A DNA stretch of 64,000 nt from Arachis hypogaea (GCF_003086295.3 NC_092045.1:88550693-88614692); one strand, 5' to 3'; positions 1 through 13,045 are shown, counted from the first letter of the stretch. Made by a program: numbers and translations. The notes: generated from the letters alone by a model not told the origin.

Positions 1-1345
1 ACCAGGGCATGTATCAAGAAATTGCCAACAAGGAGAGAGTCCGGATGCGGGCCGATTGCGGCAGTAAGATTGAGGTAATTTCAATAATCAAGCTTAAATG
101 GTAGTGTGTGATTTTATAATACCGCCTGTACGGCAAAAACTCGGAATGCCGAGCTTAATATTAGACTGAGAAGCAAACCAGATGGTCCGAGTAAGGAATT
201 GCCTTAATACAAATGGATAAATGCCTCTGATGTAAATGATTTTCTGTTAAGAATGATGTGTTGTGTTTGTTATATAGTTGGTTAATTTCTGGATTTTTGG
301 TGAAACGGATTGAACTCGTGACTTTTAGTTCCTTTGATTTAAATAGATAAGGAATGGTCCTAAATGATGGATTTGGAAACGTTGATTTGAAATACCAGTC
401 ATGCTAAGTTGTGGTTGGGTACTTGAGGAAATTATCATTGATGCATAGTCAGATTTAGATGATGATTGAGTGTAAGTTGTCGTGTTTGAGAGATGAGTGC
501 TATGATGTTTGGTCATGGTGACCTTGGATTTAGATCAAGATTTGTAATGATCGGTTTCAGAGGAATCGTTTGGAAACCTTTAAATTGCAATACTGATGCG
601 GTACTGAGATTGGTTTGAGGGAACCCGTGACGGGTGGTAAACTCCAATTTTTGGGGAGGTGCTGTTGAATTTCATTTTCCCCAAGAATTTGAAAGAAGTG
701 TTGGTTTTGGTTTTGAAGATGATTTTGGATATGAGTAATTTTAACAAAAGAGATGCATTTCAAATGCTTTTATAGATTATTAAAGGAAATGCGAACTCTT
801 TTGATTTTGTTAACTCGCTATTCTGAACTCATTTGGTTTCTAGAAATGAAAGGGGTTTTTGATTGATAAGCCAGAGGCGTTATATCAGCAAGTCATGAAG
901 AAATTTGAGGGTTTGAGAATAAGAAAGTAAGTTTGGAGATTATGCTTGGAGTTGAACTGTGATTAGAGGAATTGGCTTGGCAGAGAGAGAGAGAGGATAG
1001 TGATGGAGTATGATTAAGGTGTGGTGATGATCATTGATTGATTATAGTGATGTGGGATAATGGCTATGATTAACGATGATGGCAATCTTATTGATGACAT
1101 GATTTGAGATTTAATAAGGTGTGAGTTGATGAGCTGGTAAAAGTAAGGGACGAGGCTGTTGGTCGGCGTTGAACGAACGATCGAGACCCTCAGGGATAGA
1201 GAAATCAGAGTGCGGCAACGGAAGCGCGCAGAGTAAAAAGGACCTTGGAACTGTTATGCGTTTGATATAAAGGCAGATTATGCTCGCGTACTCGTAGTGA
1301 TGGGTGGAATTTTCGAGGACGAAAATTTCTGTTAGGGGGGTAGAA
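1..1345 (+). mobile_element. 3' internal end of a Ty3/gypsy LTR retrotransposon (remnant)
   Basis: No long open frame survives. The part nearest the LTR holds a short coding relic around 1186-1235 (reading ETLRDREIRVRQRKRAE then stop), followed by a G-rich polypurine tract (TTAGGGGGG, 1332-1340) directly before the LTR. This order (end of polyprotein, polypurine tract, LTR) shows a plus-strand element whose 5' part lies left of the window. Assignment to gypsy, probably a chromovirus of the long-LTR (Tekay-like) type, is inferred from the LTR length and ends, not from a polymerase domain. Confidence 0.6.
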
Positions 1346-1725
1346 TATAATACCCGGTCTAACCGAAATTTATTAAATAATAAGTTAAGTAGGAGCGAAT
1401 ATGGTTGGAAGATTTTGCAATTGGAATTTGATGATTTAAATATGATATTTGGATTCAGTGAATTTTTCCGAGTCGGAAAACATAGTTTTCTGCGTAAAAG
1501 CGCGCAGTGGAATTTTGACCGGAAGTACCGACTGAGATTTGTCTGGTACTACAGCTGAGAAAATTGATTATGGGTAAATAAGATTAAGAAATGAGGAATT
1601 ATAATTAGGAGAGGTAGAAATATTTGAAGTGCGATTTAGAGCGCTAATCTTAAGGGTTTTGGTCCAAAATTGGATCAACGGACAAAAATAAGTGAACTGG
1701 ACCTAAGTGGGCCCAAGACCCAACA

Positions 1726-1733
1726 TATATAAA
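1726..1733 (+). promoter_or_regulatory. Probable LTR TATA box
   Basis: TATATAAA lies about 380 bases into the LTR, in the position expected at the U3/R boundary. A purine-rich leader (repeated AGAGAAGAGA) follows about 65 bases downstream. Confidence 0.45.
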
Positions 1734-3423
1734 CATTAGTTATGAGCATTTCAGCTCATTTTGCCCTAAAGAAGGGGTGTTGGGCGCTGAAATTGAGAAG
1801 AGAGAAGAGAAGAGAGAAAACCTAACTCTCTTTGATCTTCAAACCACCATAACTTGAGCTACGGAGCTCCGATTGACGAGCCGTTTGCGGCCACGCGTCA
1901 CTCTTCTCATCCTCTACAATTCTATCTAAGTTTTGTGGTGAGTATTCCATTCATCTCTGCCCAGGTTTCGAAATTCTCCACTGTTACACGTTTTTGGGTA
2001 GTTAGTGTTGAAATCTTGTGATTTTGGGTGTTTAGGGATACTCCAACATGGATTCTAAGTGGGTTCTATCCCTACTTCATATGGGCTGAGGTAAGAAGTG
2101 CTCAAACCCTTGTGATTTGTCATTTTTATGAGCCCTAGGTTGATGTAGGTATGTAATATTGGTTATGTTAGTGCATTTGATGGTTTTGGTGCACGATTGG
2201 GAGATTGGTGTTGCTTGAGGAGCTTTGGTGAGGCTTGGAGCTAAGGTTGGTGGAGACTCCCAAAGAAGAGGCTCAATTGATTTGGATACAAGAGGTACGG
2301 TTTAAGTTTCATTTAAGTACCGTGTGGTGTGATGAGAATTCCTAGGCTAGATGCCCCTAGGATTAAGTTTGGATTGTGTAAATGGTTGGTGCTAATATGC
2401 ATAGTTGGTATGTAATGTGAATTAATGATTGGGTTGAGAATTGTGTGGCCTTGTATGTTTGGTGCATTGAGAATTGAATGTATGGGGTAATGAGTATTGA
2501 TTTGTGGTTTATGCTTTTAAATTGTGAAATTGGGCCGGAGGCCGTGAATTTTGGGCCGGAGGCCGAGAAGAGGTAAGGAAGGTAAGTTGATGTGTGCATT
2601 GTATGATGACACAAGTGATTGGATGAGTTTTAAATAATGAATGTATGAATGATTGGGTTGGTTATTGAATAATAAGGTTTGAGGAGTTGAAGTGTGGAAT
2701 TTGGTAATTTTGGATGAAATTATGTAGATGAGGTATGTTTGGTTTTGGTTGAGATATATTATGTGGTCATATATGTAATTACGATTATTGATGCCTTGAG
2801 GATATGATGATGCATGAGAGATATGTATGTTGTGATATATGCTTGAGGAATGATTAAGGTTGATTTGTGGGTGAAACCACGTGATAGTGAGTATGATATT
2901 GATTATGTATAATGATGACCGATTGGAAATAGTATTGTTGGAAATTGGGATGGGGAAGGATGTATGACATGTTAATGTGTTGTAAATTCGCCATTTGTTG
3001 AAATGGGTAAAAATGGTCATATGGCGGTTCTGTGAATCGTGGTAAAGTATTAATGTATGAGTTGAGGAGGCTTGATGCTGATTTTGGTATATTTTGATTG
3101 ATTTCAAAAAGGATTAAAATTGGCATGTTTTGGTTGATTTTGAAAAGAGTTGAAAATGACCTGTTTTGAAAATGGCACTTTGTGGTTTTGTATGAAAAAT
3201 ATGGTTTTTGGGCATACTTTGACGAGACATAACTTGGACTACGGATCTCTGTTTTGTGCCAAATCTGTTTAGAAATGAAATTAGATCCGGGATGTCCATG
3301 TCGTTCGAAGAACGGGTGAAAAACGATTTAAAATGAGAGAGTTATGTCCGTCGGAAGATTGGGGGTTGAATCTGTAAATTCTGCAGCTTTTAACTTAGAA
3401 AATTTTTAGCAGAATGACCCTCC

Positions 3424-3720
3424 ATGCGTAGGTGCACTTGGCGCGTACGCGTCGTTCTTCGAGAAGGCACCATCCACGCGTGCGCGTGGTGTGCGCGTGC
3501 GCGTCGATGCGCTGCACCCATTGCCCAGCCATTTTCCCGAGAGTTGTGCCAGAGTTGTGCCAGTCTTGTGCCTGGAGCGCAAGTGTACCCACGCGTACGC
3601 GTGGCTGACGCGTACGCGTCGTTATCTATTTTTCAATCCGCGCGTCCGCGTGAATGGCGCGTATGCGCCGATGAGTTTTGTGGCCATCCACGCGTGCGCG
3701 TGGAGTACGCGTACGCGTGG
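3424..3720. repeat. GC-rich cluster of ACGCGT/GCGCGT palindromes inside the LTR
   Basis: Short self-complementary blocks such as CACGCGTACGCGTGG and CGCGTGCGCGTGG recur in an otherwise AT-rich LTR. Long frames here on both strands are by-products of the GC bias. The same kind of block occurs in the unrelated A-type LTRs at 17875-18040 and 35155-35310. Confidence 0.75.
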
Positions 3721-4129
3721 CCCTGTTTTCATCCCAAAGTTGATTTTTGAGTATTAAAAGCCAAATCTCATACTTCTAAGCCTCCGATCTCACCGCTTAT
3801 ATATTAAATCATTATGATATGCCTAGCAATGAGAAAGGAGCTAGGGAATGTGGTAACTTGCGAGTGAAGCAAGGGGAAAAATTATGATCAATGATGATCA
3901 ACGATGATTATATGAGATATGGAGGATGACGGTGGGAGTACCGTGTATGCCATGAGCCGAAGGGCTATATTTATTGATAAATGGCTGGTTCTTGATTGGA
4001 CCGTGAGCCGGATGGCTGAGTTATTGCCGGGTCACGGCAAAGCCATTATTGATTATGGCTAAGAATAATTGCATATATGATTAATGAATGAATGTGTTAA
4101 ATGGATAATAATGGAAGATGTTGAAATGT

Positions 4130-4580
4130 GATGTGTAACCCCGGGTAGTAGGCAGTGGCGTTGTCCACTTGCTCCGGGTGTGAGACGGAAAAGGATGTTT
4201 ATGATAAATGAGTTTAATTATGGAGTTTTGAATGAATGTATTTGTGATACCTGGGTAGTAGTAAGGGTTGTGGTTCGTCCCACTTGCTCCAGGTTAATGT
4301 TTGAGATTTGATAACAATGAGGATTGACAATATGAATTGAGATTGAATGAATATATGTTTGAGATACCTGGGCAGTAGCAAGGGTTGTGGTCCGTCCCGC
4401 TTGCTCCGGGTTAATGCTTAAGATACCTGGGCAGTAGCAAGGGTTGTGGTTCGTCCCACTTGCTCCAGGTCAGAGATTGTGACGCCTGGGTAGTAGCCGC
4501 AGTAGTGGTTGTTCCACTGGCTCTGGGTTGAGCGGGTAGTAGCAAGGGGGTTGTAGCTCAAACCTACTTGCTCCGCAAGG
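4130..4580 (+). repeat. Imperfect tandem repeat in the LTR, unit about 60-120 bp
   Basis: The string CCTGGGTAGTAG (or GGGCAGTAG), then AAGGGTTGTGGTTCGTCCC and ACTTGCTCC, is repeated about six times with variable spacers. A further diverged copy lies near 4928-4970. Confidence 0.7.
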
Positions 4581-6027
4581 GGTGTTTCTGTCCAATGGTT
4601 AGCTACCAGGACATGTCGGGTTGGCTATATAACCGACAGATGATATCATCAGCCATAGGGCAGGCATACATCATTTGCATATGTTTGAATTGTTTGGGTT
4701 TGCCTATTTGTTTTGGATTTCTATATCATACATGCTATGTTACCTGATTACGTGCTACTTGTTCTACTTGTACCTTATTTGTGTATTACTTGTCTGTATT
4801 GCTTGTGTTTGTACAACTGAGAGATCCCTCATGTTGGTGTCGGTGGATGTTGGTGGCTGTTCTTGATGAGATGAATTGATAATGCGATTGCATGATGATG
4901 ATGATTTTTGAATGAGATAATTTGAGTCCCCTGGGTAGACGCAGTGATGTGATTTCACTAGCTCTAGGCGAGGGTATGATGTATTGATATAGAGTTGTTG
5001 AGACAGAACAACTGGTGATGGTTTTGCTTATGATTCTGAGTCTGATTCGTGTAAGAATCAGCGAGTTGGGAAACATGTGTAACCTGAACTAGATTTAGTA
5101 TCCCCTTACGACAGATGCCTATTTATGGATTAGTGAGAATCTAGGCTGGATACTTGGTGAAAAGGAGTTTAGGATGCTTAGTGAGTTTTTATTGCAGTGC
5201 ATTGTATTTATTTGGCACTTTTACCGTACTGGGAACCCATGGGCCCGGGGTTCTCATTCCGTATATATCTCTTGTTTTTCAGATACAGGTCCAGGTGCTC
5301 AGAAGTGAGCTGTGGTTCGTCTGAGAGCCGGCGAAGATCTTTATTTTCTCTACTTTGTGTTTTGCTTAGAATCTCTCCACCTTTGTTTTGAAGATATTAT
5401 ATTATGTGTTGAACTCTTTTGAAACTTGCCTATAGAGGCTCTTATGTTTCCTTTGGGAGAGATTAGGATGTACTGTTGTCAACTACTTTCATACTGTACC
5501 CTAGCCGGCCTAAACTTTGCGGGTCGCGACTAGTGACTATTTACTTATGTTATATATATTTATCTGTTATCTATCTCTTAATCTCCTTTATGCCTTGTCC
5601 ATATATCGCTTTCGGCTTCACGTTTTATCTTTTCGTTCTCGAATCGTGAGTGATACGTCTTCGCGATTTTATTTCTACTCTTTTCAGGCTTCTCGATTAA
5701 TACTCCTTTCGAAATTACCTATGTTTATATATTAAAAATCCACCTGAGAGTCGTACCACCGTAATATCATTGACTTATGACTCGAGCATAAGGATTTGAA
5801 TATTAGGGTGTTACATGATGCTACTGTTAGATATTGACCAAATTTTTTATTCTTTAAAAAATTCCAGTTCATTTTCTATTTTAATTTAGGTTCATTTGGT
5901 TTCATTTCAGTTCATTTCATTTTAAATTAAGGTTCATCCTAATTTTAAATCAAAACTTTTGTATGAATTGTCAGAAGTGAAGAAATAGAGGAGACAAGTA
6001 AAAAAAAGAAAATAAACAGAAAAAATA

Positions 6028-9000
6028 ATGAAGAGAAAAAATGAAAATCCTACAAAAACAAAAGTTACTCAGGCTGAAACACAGAAAAATGTCCGTGACT
6101 CGACGGACACGCAATATGATTCATCACAGACGTAAGATACAATGTTTTATATAAAGTTCTTTTCTTTCTCTAATAAGTTTTCCTAAAGCATGATCCAATT
6201 TCTTTGGTTTTACTTAATAATATTTATTTTTTACTTAGACTGCTAATTGTAAATTTGGGTAGTGAAAATAAACTTGTGTTTCAAACACAGACAAGCTTGC
6301 AGGGGTCTGTAAATGCACCGAGCAATATCACGTAATTTCTCTTAACATTTATTTACTTATACTTTTAATTAGAATATATTGGTTGATGATTTTAATTTCA
6401 TGTCTTTTTTTATTAGAAAAAATACCCCTAAATCCCTAGTTAGATTTTTTACAAGAAAAAATAGCATGAAAAAAAAAGAAAAAACAAAGTTTACAACCTG
6501 CAACTATGTAAGTTGAAATACTTACATTGCTCTGTTAAATTTAGGTAATAATACGTTTTTTTCTAATTATTGACACAGAATTTTATTTACTATGAGTATC
6601 CCAACAGCTGATTGTGAAGAACAAATCCTTGTAGTTCGACAAGAAAGTTAGTCTCAACATCTGGATATCTGAGTTTTCTAATTTACTTTCCTATTCTAAT
6701 CAATGTATAGATTTCATTTGGTGCAGATTTCCAATTTACTTTACTGCATGTTAGCACTTTTCTTGTATATCTTCATTAGAGTTTCTATTGCAATTGCTCT
6801 TCTAAATTCTCTTGAGGAAGAGCTAAAATAAGCAAAAACATTTACCTCTGTCCCTTCACTAACTTAAACAGAAGAAGCTTCTGTTAATAAGTAAGTTCTA
6901 CTTAAAATATTTTTTATTAGTTTTGATGCTATATCATAATAATTTTGGTTCATTTTGAAACACTTTTCTGTGTAATCTAGCTGCCCTCCAGAACCTGAAC
7001 AGCAAGCTCTCACAGAAACTTCGGCAAGAGAGCAAGAAGCTTTTGTTAATGAGTAAGTTCTACTTAAAATCCTTGTTATTAGTTTTGATACTATATTACA
7101 ATAATTTCGATTTATTTTGAAACACTTTCCTATGTAATCCATCTTCCATCTAGAACCTCAATAGCAAGTTCCCGCAGAAATTTCGGCAAGGGAATCAGAG
7201 CATGAAGCTCTTGTTAATGAGTAAGTTCTACTTAAAATCCTTTTTATTAGTTTTGATTCTATATTATAATAATTTCGGTTCATTTTGACATACTTTACTG
7301 TGTAATCTAGCTGCCCTCCAGAACCTGAACAACAATTTTCCATAGAAATTTCGGCAAGAGAATCAGAGAAAGAAACTCCTCCCCATCCTCAACATTGGGA
7401 AAATACTTTGGTGCACCTTCATCCAGCCTTAGCATAAGTCCACTAAACTCTGCACCAACAATAACACAAATTGAAAGTTTGGTAGAGGTGACAATGGATG
7501 CTGGGGTGGCAGCAGCATTACAATATGCGAAGGACACAAGTCCGGAGCCAAGTTTGAGCATCCTTAAAAAGTACAAGATTCCAGTAAAAGAAAAGGAAAT
7601 AACAGAGGAGTTGAGAAAAAAATATTATCAGTGGTTGACGCAGATCAAGATTGACAAAGAAGGGTCAAGCAATGAGTTAGATACCAAATTCCTCTTCGAC
7701 CACGAAGCTCATTTAGAGGGGAGTAGATGTCAGTTCTTGTCTCTAAGACCCGGAGAAGACGTTGAAAAAATATGGTAAATTCTTTTGATATTATATTAAC
7801 ATTAATGGTTTTCCTAAAAAGTTATATTCTCATATATCTAACCAATTTTGGTCCTATAGGTGGTCTCTGCACTGTGTATACTTCTCAACAACAAAAAATA
7901 TTACAGATTTGATGAAGAAATATACTACGTCCCAACAGGTATTGTGGTAAGCTATCATTAAATTTTATCATTATTTTTGGTTAATTTGATTATGTATGGT
8001 ATGATATAAGAATTTTATTTCAGTTCATTTTACAGAATTTCATGTTGGTGAAGCATAACTAGGAGTACATTGATCTAGACACTAAGAAGGCTTTACAGAT
8101 CAATGAATTTAAGGAGTACCTACCTTGACAAAAAAAAACTAGCATCCCGACCATTTGTAAGTTGTGATTTCTAAAACTTCTTAAATAATTCTGTTATTTG
8201 GTATCATTTAGACTAAAATATTCTATCATTTTCCCAAATTTCAGCTGTTTGCACCAATTTGCTATGGAGGCCACTAGTGATTGTGGATTGCTGATATTCA
8301 GAAGAAGGTCTTTCATGTGCTTGACCCCATTAAAAAAAGATATGCCTATTGAAAGAATAGCTTTGAATAAATTTGTTCTAAGTTATCTCTTATTTCTAGT
8401 CCTTCTGCTCTAATTAAATCATATTAATCAATTTGTGTTTCTGATTGAGCATTGCTTCTATCCTATCCTTTTCAGATCTTGATAGTATCCTAAATGAAGG
8501 TCTATGTTGGGCAAAACCTTTGGTGGACAACGAAGAGGTCATTGAAGCACTATATATTTTGATCAACAGTCAACAAACATCATATTAATCTTCTTATTAT
8601 TCTTTGCTATATTAGTGTTATTTAATATGTTTCACTGTGCTTTTTTGTATCTGTCCTATTAATCATATTTTATTTTCTTATTTCTTTATTAGTTTTGATT
8701 GTGAAATATACGTCATGAAATGGCTGGAAACAATCAATCCCAAAAAGACTAAAAAGCAAAAATACAAATGAAAAAACTAGAAACAGGTAAGTATCAATAA
8801 ACATAGTTTAATTGAGGTTAATTTGATTTTGTTTAGCTTGACTTTACTAAACTTATTCATGTGTACTTGTTTAGTTAGTTATAGCTCTGATTTTTGTCAA
8901 TTGGATACGTTCAATGTGTTTTTGTTGATGATTAAGTCTTTTTTACTGCTTGTTCAAATCTGAACTAATTTCAATTCATTTGTAGATTAACTGAAGTTCA

Positions 9001-9300
9001 CTTCATGTTGCTGTAAGGTATTAACCAAAATTTTTATTCGTTAAATAAGTTTGGTTCATATCTTAGTTCATTTAGGTTCATTTCTTAGTTTATTTCGGTT
9101 CATATGAATAAATTTCTTTTAATTGTAGGAACAAGTTGATATTTTCAGGTATGAATATCGTCCAACCATTCTCTTGGACAAGATAAATAAATTGAGAGAC
9201 AAAGTCATCGAGGGATCTGAAGGCATAAGAATCTCAAAGCTATCCGCTACCCTCTCAAGTCCTTTTTGTAGATTCACATTTAAGGATATCGAAAGTAAAT
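6028..9300 (+). pseudogene. Degenerate multi-exon gene for a Ulp1-type (C48) cysteine peptidase
   Basis: Exons separated by short introns (GTAAGT donors, TAG/CAG acceptors) can be followed. A lysine-rich N-terminus starts at ATG 6028, repeated exons lie at 6873-7370, a longer exon at 7308-7777 encodes a helical region, and the peptidase part lies at 8245-8760. The catalytic His region reads LFAPICYGGH at 8245-8274, followed by LWIADIQKKVFHVLDP, giving the His and Asp of the Ulp1 fold. The Cys motif FDCEIYVMKWLE starts at 8694 (Cys codon 8700-8702). The two codons after the catalytic His are TAG and TGA where the family has Trp-Trp, so the gene is dead. The last recognisable stretch ends near 9300. 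Such peptidase genes occur in plant MULE and CACTA elements as well as in host DNA; no terminal repeats were found here, so the carrier is unknown. Confidence 0.65.
6873..7370 (+). repeat. Three tandem exon-plus-intron units of about 165 bp
   Basis: Each unit has an exon ending in GAAGCTTTTGTTAATGA, a GTAAGTTCTACTTAAAAT donor region, an intron of about 95 bases with ATAATTTCGGTTCATTTTG, and a TAG acceptor before CTGCCCTCCAGAACCTGAAC. Unit starts are near 6873, 7038 and 7205. The repeated exon reads PPEPEQQALTETSAREQEA with variants. Confidence 0.7.
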
Positions 9301-9517
9301 AGCTTCAGTCTTCTAAATTGTAATGAATTTCTATTGACATTCTTGAACACTATTTTGTAAAGAATTGTAAATGTTAATATATATTTGAAAATCTTTTGTT
9401 AAATTTCTTTTGATTTATTTGTTAGAAATGTATGGGATGTATTGACATCAAATTAATTTGAATAAATCTAGGTTCACACTGAATAGATTTAATATATTTA
9501 TCAAACCTCAACAGTGG

Positions 9518-10898
9518 TGATGCGTGAGCATCTTCCTTGTCTTTTCTTAGTGAAGTTGCATTTGAATTGGTTAAATTTAATCAAGATTTAGGCATTTTAA
9601 GCAACTTTGAGTGTTAGTTTGACTTGTGTACAATTTGATTCGTTTCAGGTAGCGTTCGGTTGGATTTGGCAGAGCTCAGAAAGGATAAATGGAGCCATGT
9701 GCATATAGATAGATGGTGATGCCAAACTTCAACCATCCAAGTTTGGTGCTAGGAACTCATAAAACTCTTGTTTGATGCGGCCATGGTGGCGCCAAACTTG
9801 AGAATTCCAAGTTTAGTGCCAAAATCACCATAATTCTTAAAGTTGATTCGGCCTTGGTGGCGCCAAACGTCACATCACTAGTGTTTGGCATCGAGAACGT
9901 TGAAATCGGTGCCCCTTGTATGCATAATGGGGTGCCATACTCTTAACCTAGGAGAACTCTCACGTAATCTTAAGGATTTCGTTTGATTTAATTAGGTTTT
10001 AGAAATTATTTTTAAATTAAGAAAAGATATGTTAGGTTTTTAGAAAATATATTTTACATTAATTAGGATTAGATATAAAAGGAGAAGATATCTTAGCCTA
10101 GGTTTTTTCTTCTTCTTCTTACATACTTTCGAGAATTACACACTTTTTTTGCTAGGGTTTATTTTTCTCCATGAGCAACTAAATCCCTTCTGTTAAGGTT
10201 ATAAGCTCTGTTTATTCTTTGGATTAATACTATTGTCATTCTACTTTCAATCAATGTACTGATTTATATTCAAGAATTACTTTCGTTCTTCATCCTAGGG
10301 AATAGAGTATATTGGAAGATAACTATTTTTCTACTTGAATTCTTGTTGAATCTTGGAAAAGTTAACTCACTTGAATAACAGCTTGAAAGTAATTTCTCAT
10401 AATTCCCTGATTATCTGGACTTAACGTGGTATGTGACATATAATCATCTTATCTTTGGGTAAATATGATTTGTGTGGCTAATAAACTAAAATTGGACTTT
10501 AACCTTTAATCTAATTTATGTGACCAAGGAATTGGCGGTTGATTAGGTTAGAGGAGATTAAATCACTAAGAAATTAGGGTTTGCCATGAATTGAATCTCG
10601 CATGATTAAACTAGTTGGTAAGAATTGTTAATCCGAAAAAGTAAATATCTCCAAAATTAACTGTTTCTCAAATACATTTCACACCCAAATCATTGTTTGC
10701 TTTTTTAATTTCTAAATTACCGTTTTAATGCTATTCGAACACAAAACACCCCTTTTTTGCTTGTTTGACTAAGTGAATCACTCAACTATTGTTGCTTGGT
10801 CCATCATTTCTTGTGGGATCGATCCTGAATCACCTGAGGTATTACTTGGTACAACCCAGTGCACCTGCCAGTTTTGTAGTTTTCTAAATTTCATACCA
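9518..10898 (+). mobile_element. Solo LTR of the A-type family
   Basis: It starts TGATGCGTGAGCATC and ends CATACCA, matching in orientation-corrected form the ends of the A LTR at 34111-35508 (start TGATGCGTGAGCAT, end ACCGCACCA). It carries the same late U5 text (GGGATCGA, TATTACTTGGTAC, CCCAGTGCACCTGCCAG). It is flanked by AGTGG (9513-9517) and CGTGG (10899-10903), a 5-bp target duplication with one mismatch. No internal element sequence is attached, so it is the product of recombination between the two LTRs of one insertion. Words such as CCAAGTTTGGTGCTAGG inside it recall the AAGTTTGGTG motif of the B elements. Confidence 0.8.
10074..10080 (+). promoter_or_regulatory. TATA box of the solo LTR
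   Basis: TATAAAA lies 557 bases into the LTR, in GATTAGATATAAAAGGAG. The related A LTRs have TATAAATA at a comparable place. Confidence 0.4.
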
Positions 10899-10903
10899 CG
10901 TGG

Positions 10904-11771
10904 CAAAAATACAAATAAACCGAAATTTAGTCATAAATGAACCAAAATGTATTCTAATAAATTCATAAACTGTTTACCACAACATAATTGCAGAAGCTAA
11001 TTTGAAAAACCATGGCTTTTATCATTGACATTTATTGCAGTTTGTTTTGGTTGATGTATAAATGGTATTTTACGTGCTACTTCAAAATAGTGTTGTGTAT
11101 AATAGTTAATTAAATGAAGAATGTTAAAAGACTATAAAAATTTATTATTTTTGGTCATCAAATAATTATTAATGTTTAAAAGTATACGATAAAATATGTT
11201 ATTAGATAACTAGACTAAAAGAATTGAATTAATAGCTAAATAATTTCTGATAATCTCTAATATTTTTCTAATTAAACAAACATTTGACATGAAACTTTGA
11301 AGGAAGTTCTTTAGTACTTGTTATGATGAATATATTTTGAAAGATAATTTCAATTTACTTTTCTTTTGGGAAATAAGAATAATTCTATTTATAATAAACC
11401 ACCTGATGAATTTAGTCATCAAAAGATAACACACATTGGATTCACGCACGTGCTCTTTTTTCTTTTTATAATTGTCATAATCAGATTTAATGTTATTTTA
11501 GATCCTTTAGTATAAGTTTATCCTCCATCAACCATCAACTATTTACTACTGCCTAAATTATTTTAACGTACCATCCATAATCATGTAAACCTTGATTCTA
11601 AAAACCAATTGATCCTACGGTTTAATAATTATTTTCTAGATGTTTCATTTGAATTTGGAATCCCTTATTTGATTTCTATTCTCCCCTTTGATACTAATAT
11701 ACACTATACTACCCATTTTTTATAATTTAAAAAATTATATCTTGAAATTAAACTAATTTATTTTTACTATA
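10904..11771. other. AT-rich DNA, no gene seen
   Basis: The first ~130 bases share words such as AACCGAAAT and GAACCAAAATG with the introns of the Ulp1-like locus, so the solo LTR may sit inside that unit. The rest is AT-rich without a supported frame or repeat. Confidence 0.5.
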
Positions 11772-12499
11772 TAAAAGTTAGAGAAAAAGACAAATAGGTC
11801 CCTGACTTTTCAAATTTTTGACAAATATATCCCTGACAAAATTTAAATACAAAAAAGTCCCGGATTTTAACAAACGGAGGACAATTTAGTCCTTCTGTCT
11901 ATTTGCCTCTCATACACCTAACGGAACTAGCTGACGTGGCTGAAACGGTGTCCAGGTGTCCGTTACGGTGCCACGTTGGAAGGGAAAAAAATTCGAAGGA
12001 CAAATAAGTCCTTGACGTCATTTTACAAATAAAGTTGGAAGGACAAATAGGTTCTTGAGAATTTTTTTTTTTTCAAAATTAATAAACTCATTTCCTAAAT
12101 TCTCTCATCTACCTCTCTCCATTTTTATATTTCTCTCTACTATTTTTACTCTATATATAATTATATTTTATATTAGTAATTTGACAAATCAAAATATGTC
12201 ATTCGATATTTTTTTACAATTAAAATATTTTAAATGTAAAATTATACACATTAAATTATTTTAAATTTTCGATAACGAATGTTAAAATTAATTACTAATA
12301 AAAAATTAGACTTTTTCATATAAAAATAATAACTAAAAATCTTATTATTTAATTTTTTATCTGCAGATATCTTGATCTTCTTAATCAGAAACTTTTGTCA
12401 ACTTATGACTTTTTTGTAAAAGTAGTTTGATTTTATAAATCTTTTGTGTCATGCATAATTTATACTGTTAGAACAAAGTGAACTATAATTTAAAAAAAA

Positions 12500-12725
12500 T
12501 ATTCTCGTAATGTTATTATGCATAAAAATACTAGTTCTAATATAATACACAAATGCACTAATGCTAACTTAATACATGAATGATGCACAAATGACCTAAT
12601 GCTAACTTGATGCATAAATGAACTGATGCTAACTAATGCCACTGGTATGATGAAAACTGAACTAATGCAATTTAACAAATTCTAATATAATACACAAATG
12701 CACTAAAACTAAACTAATGCAATTT
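12500..12725. repeat. Tandem repeat of ACACAAATGCACTAATGCTAACT-type units
   Basis: Words CACAAATGCACTAATGC, GCTAACTTAATACATGAATG and GATGCACAAATGACC recur every 30-50 bases, and the first block recurs near 12690. The minus-strand frame here reads only the repeat. Confidence 0.6.
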
Positions 12726-12914
12726 AAGAAAAAGAGTAGAAACATAACAAGCCCAATTTCTACAATTTTAATACAAATAATTTAAATTGTAGAATAAGAC
12801 AAGTTAACTAGATTTCAAAATACAAGCATAATTTTATCAGAAATTATTTTTAATATGGAAAGAAAATTGGTGTTTTGGTTGAATATTGACATTTGAAGTG
12901 TATTACACTATTGT

Positions 12915-13045
12915 GAAAATTATTCAACACGCCTCCACGTGTTAGCTAAGATGCTGACACGTGTTCAACACGCCCCCACGTGTTGGTCAGAATGATGCCA
13001 CGTGTTCACCACGCCCCCACGTGTTGCACCACGCCCCCCTCACGT
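12915..13045. repeat. CACGTG-containing repeats inside the non-autonomous MULE
   Basis: The unit CACGCCCCCACGTGTTG recurs about four times at ~35-bp steps with GACACGTGTTCAACACGC between copies. CACGTG is the core of plant G-boxes; whether these bind bZIP or bHLH factors is untested. Confidence 0.65.

Larger units (their letters stand above)
1346..5815 (+). mobile_element. Long 3' LTR (about 4.5 kb) of the same gypsy element
   Basis: The LTR begins TATAATACCCGGT, probably a mutated TGTAATACCC, and ends AGGGTGTTACA; the two ends form the inverted pair TGTAAYACCC/GGGTGTTACA usual for plant gypsy LTRs. Inside lie a TATA box, a block of ACGCGT palindromes and a tandem repeat. ORFs in this span are incidental, since they follow GC-rich repeats and show no domain. 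The base after the LTR is the first base of TGATG, so the target duplication should be that 5-mer. The other end is outside the window, so this cannot be tested. Confidence 0.7.

Noticed and set aside
3395..3757. Overlapping frames of 65-108 codons on both strands
   Set aside because: They follow the ACGCGT palindromes; GC-rich repeats lack stops in several frames. No domain.
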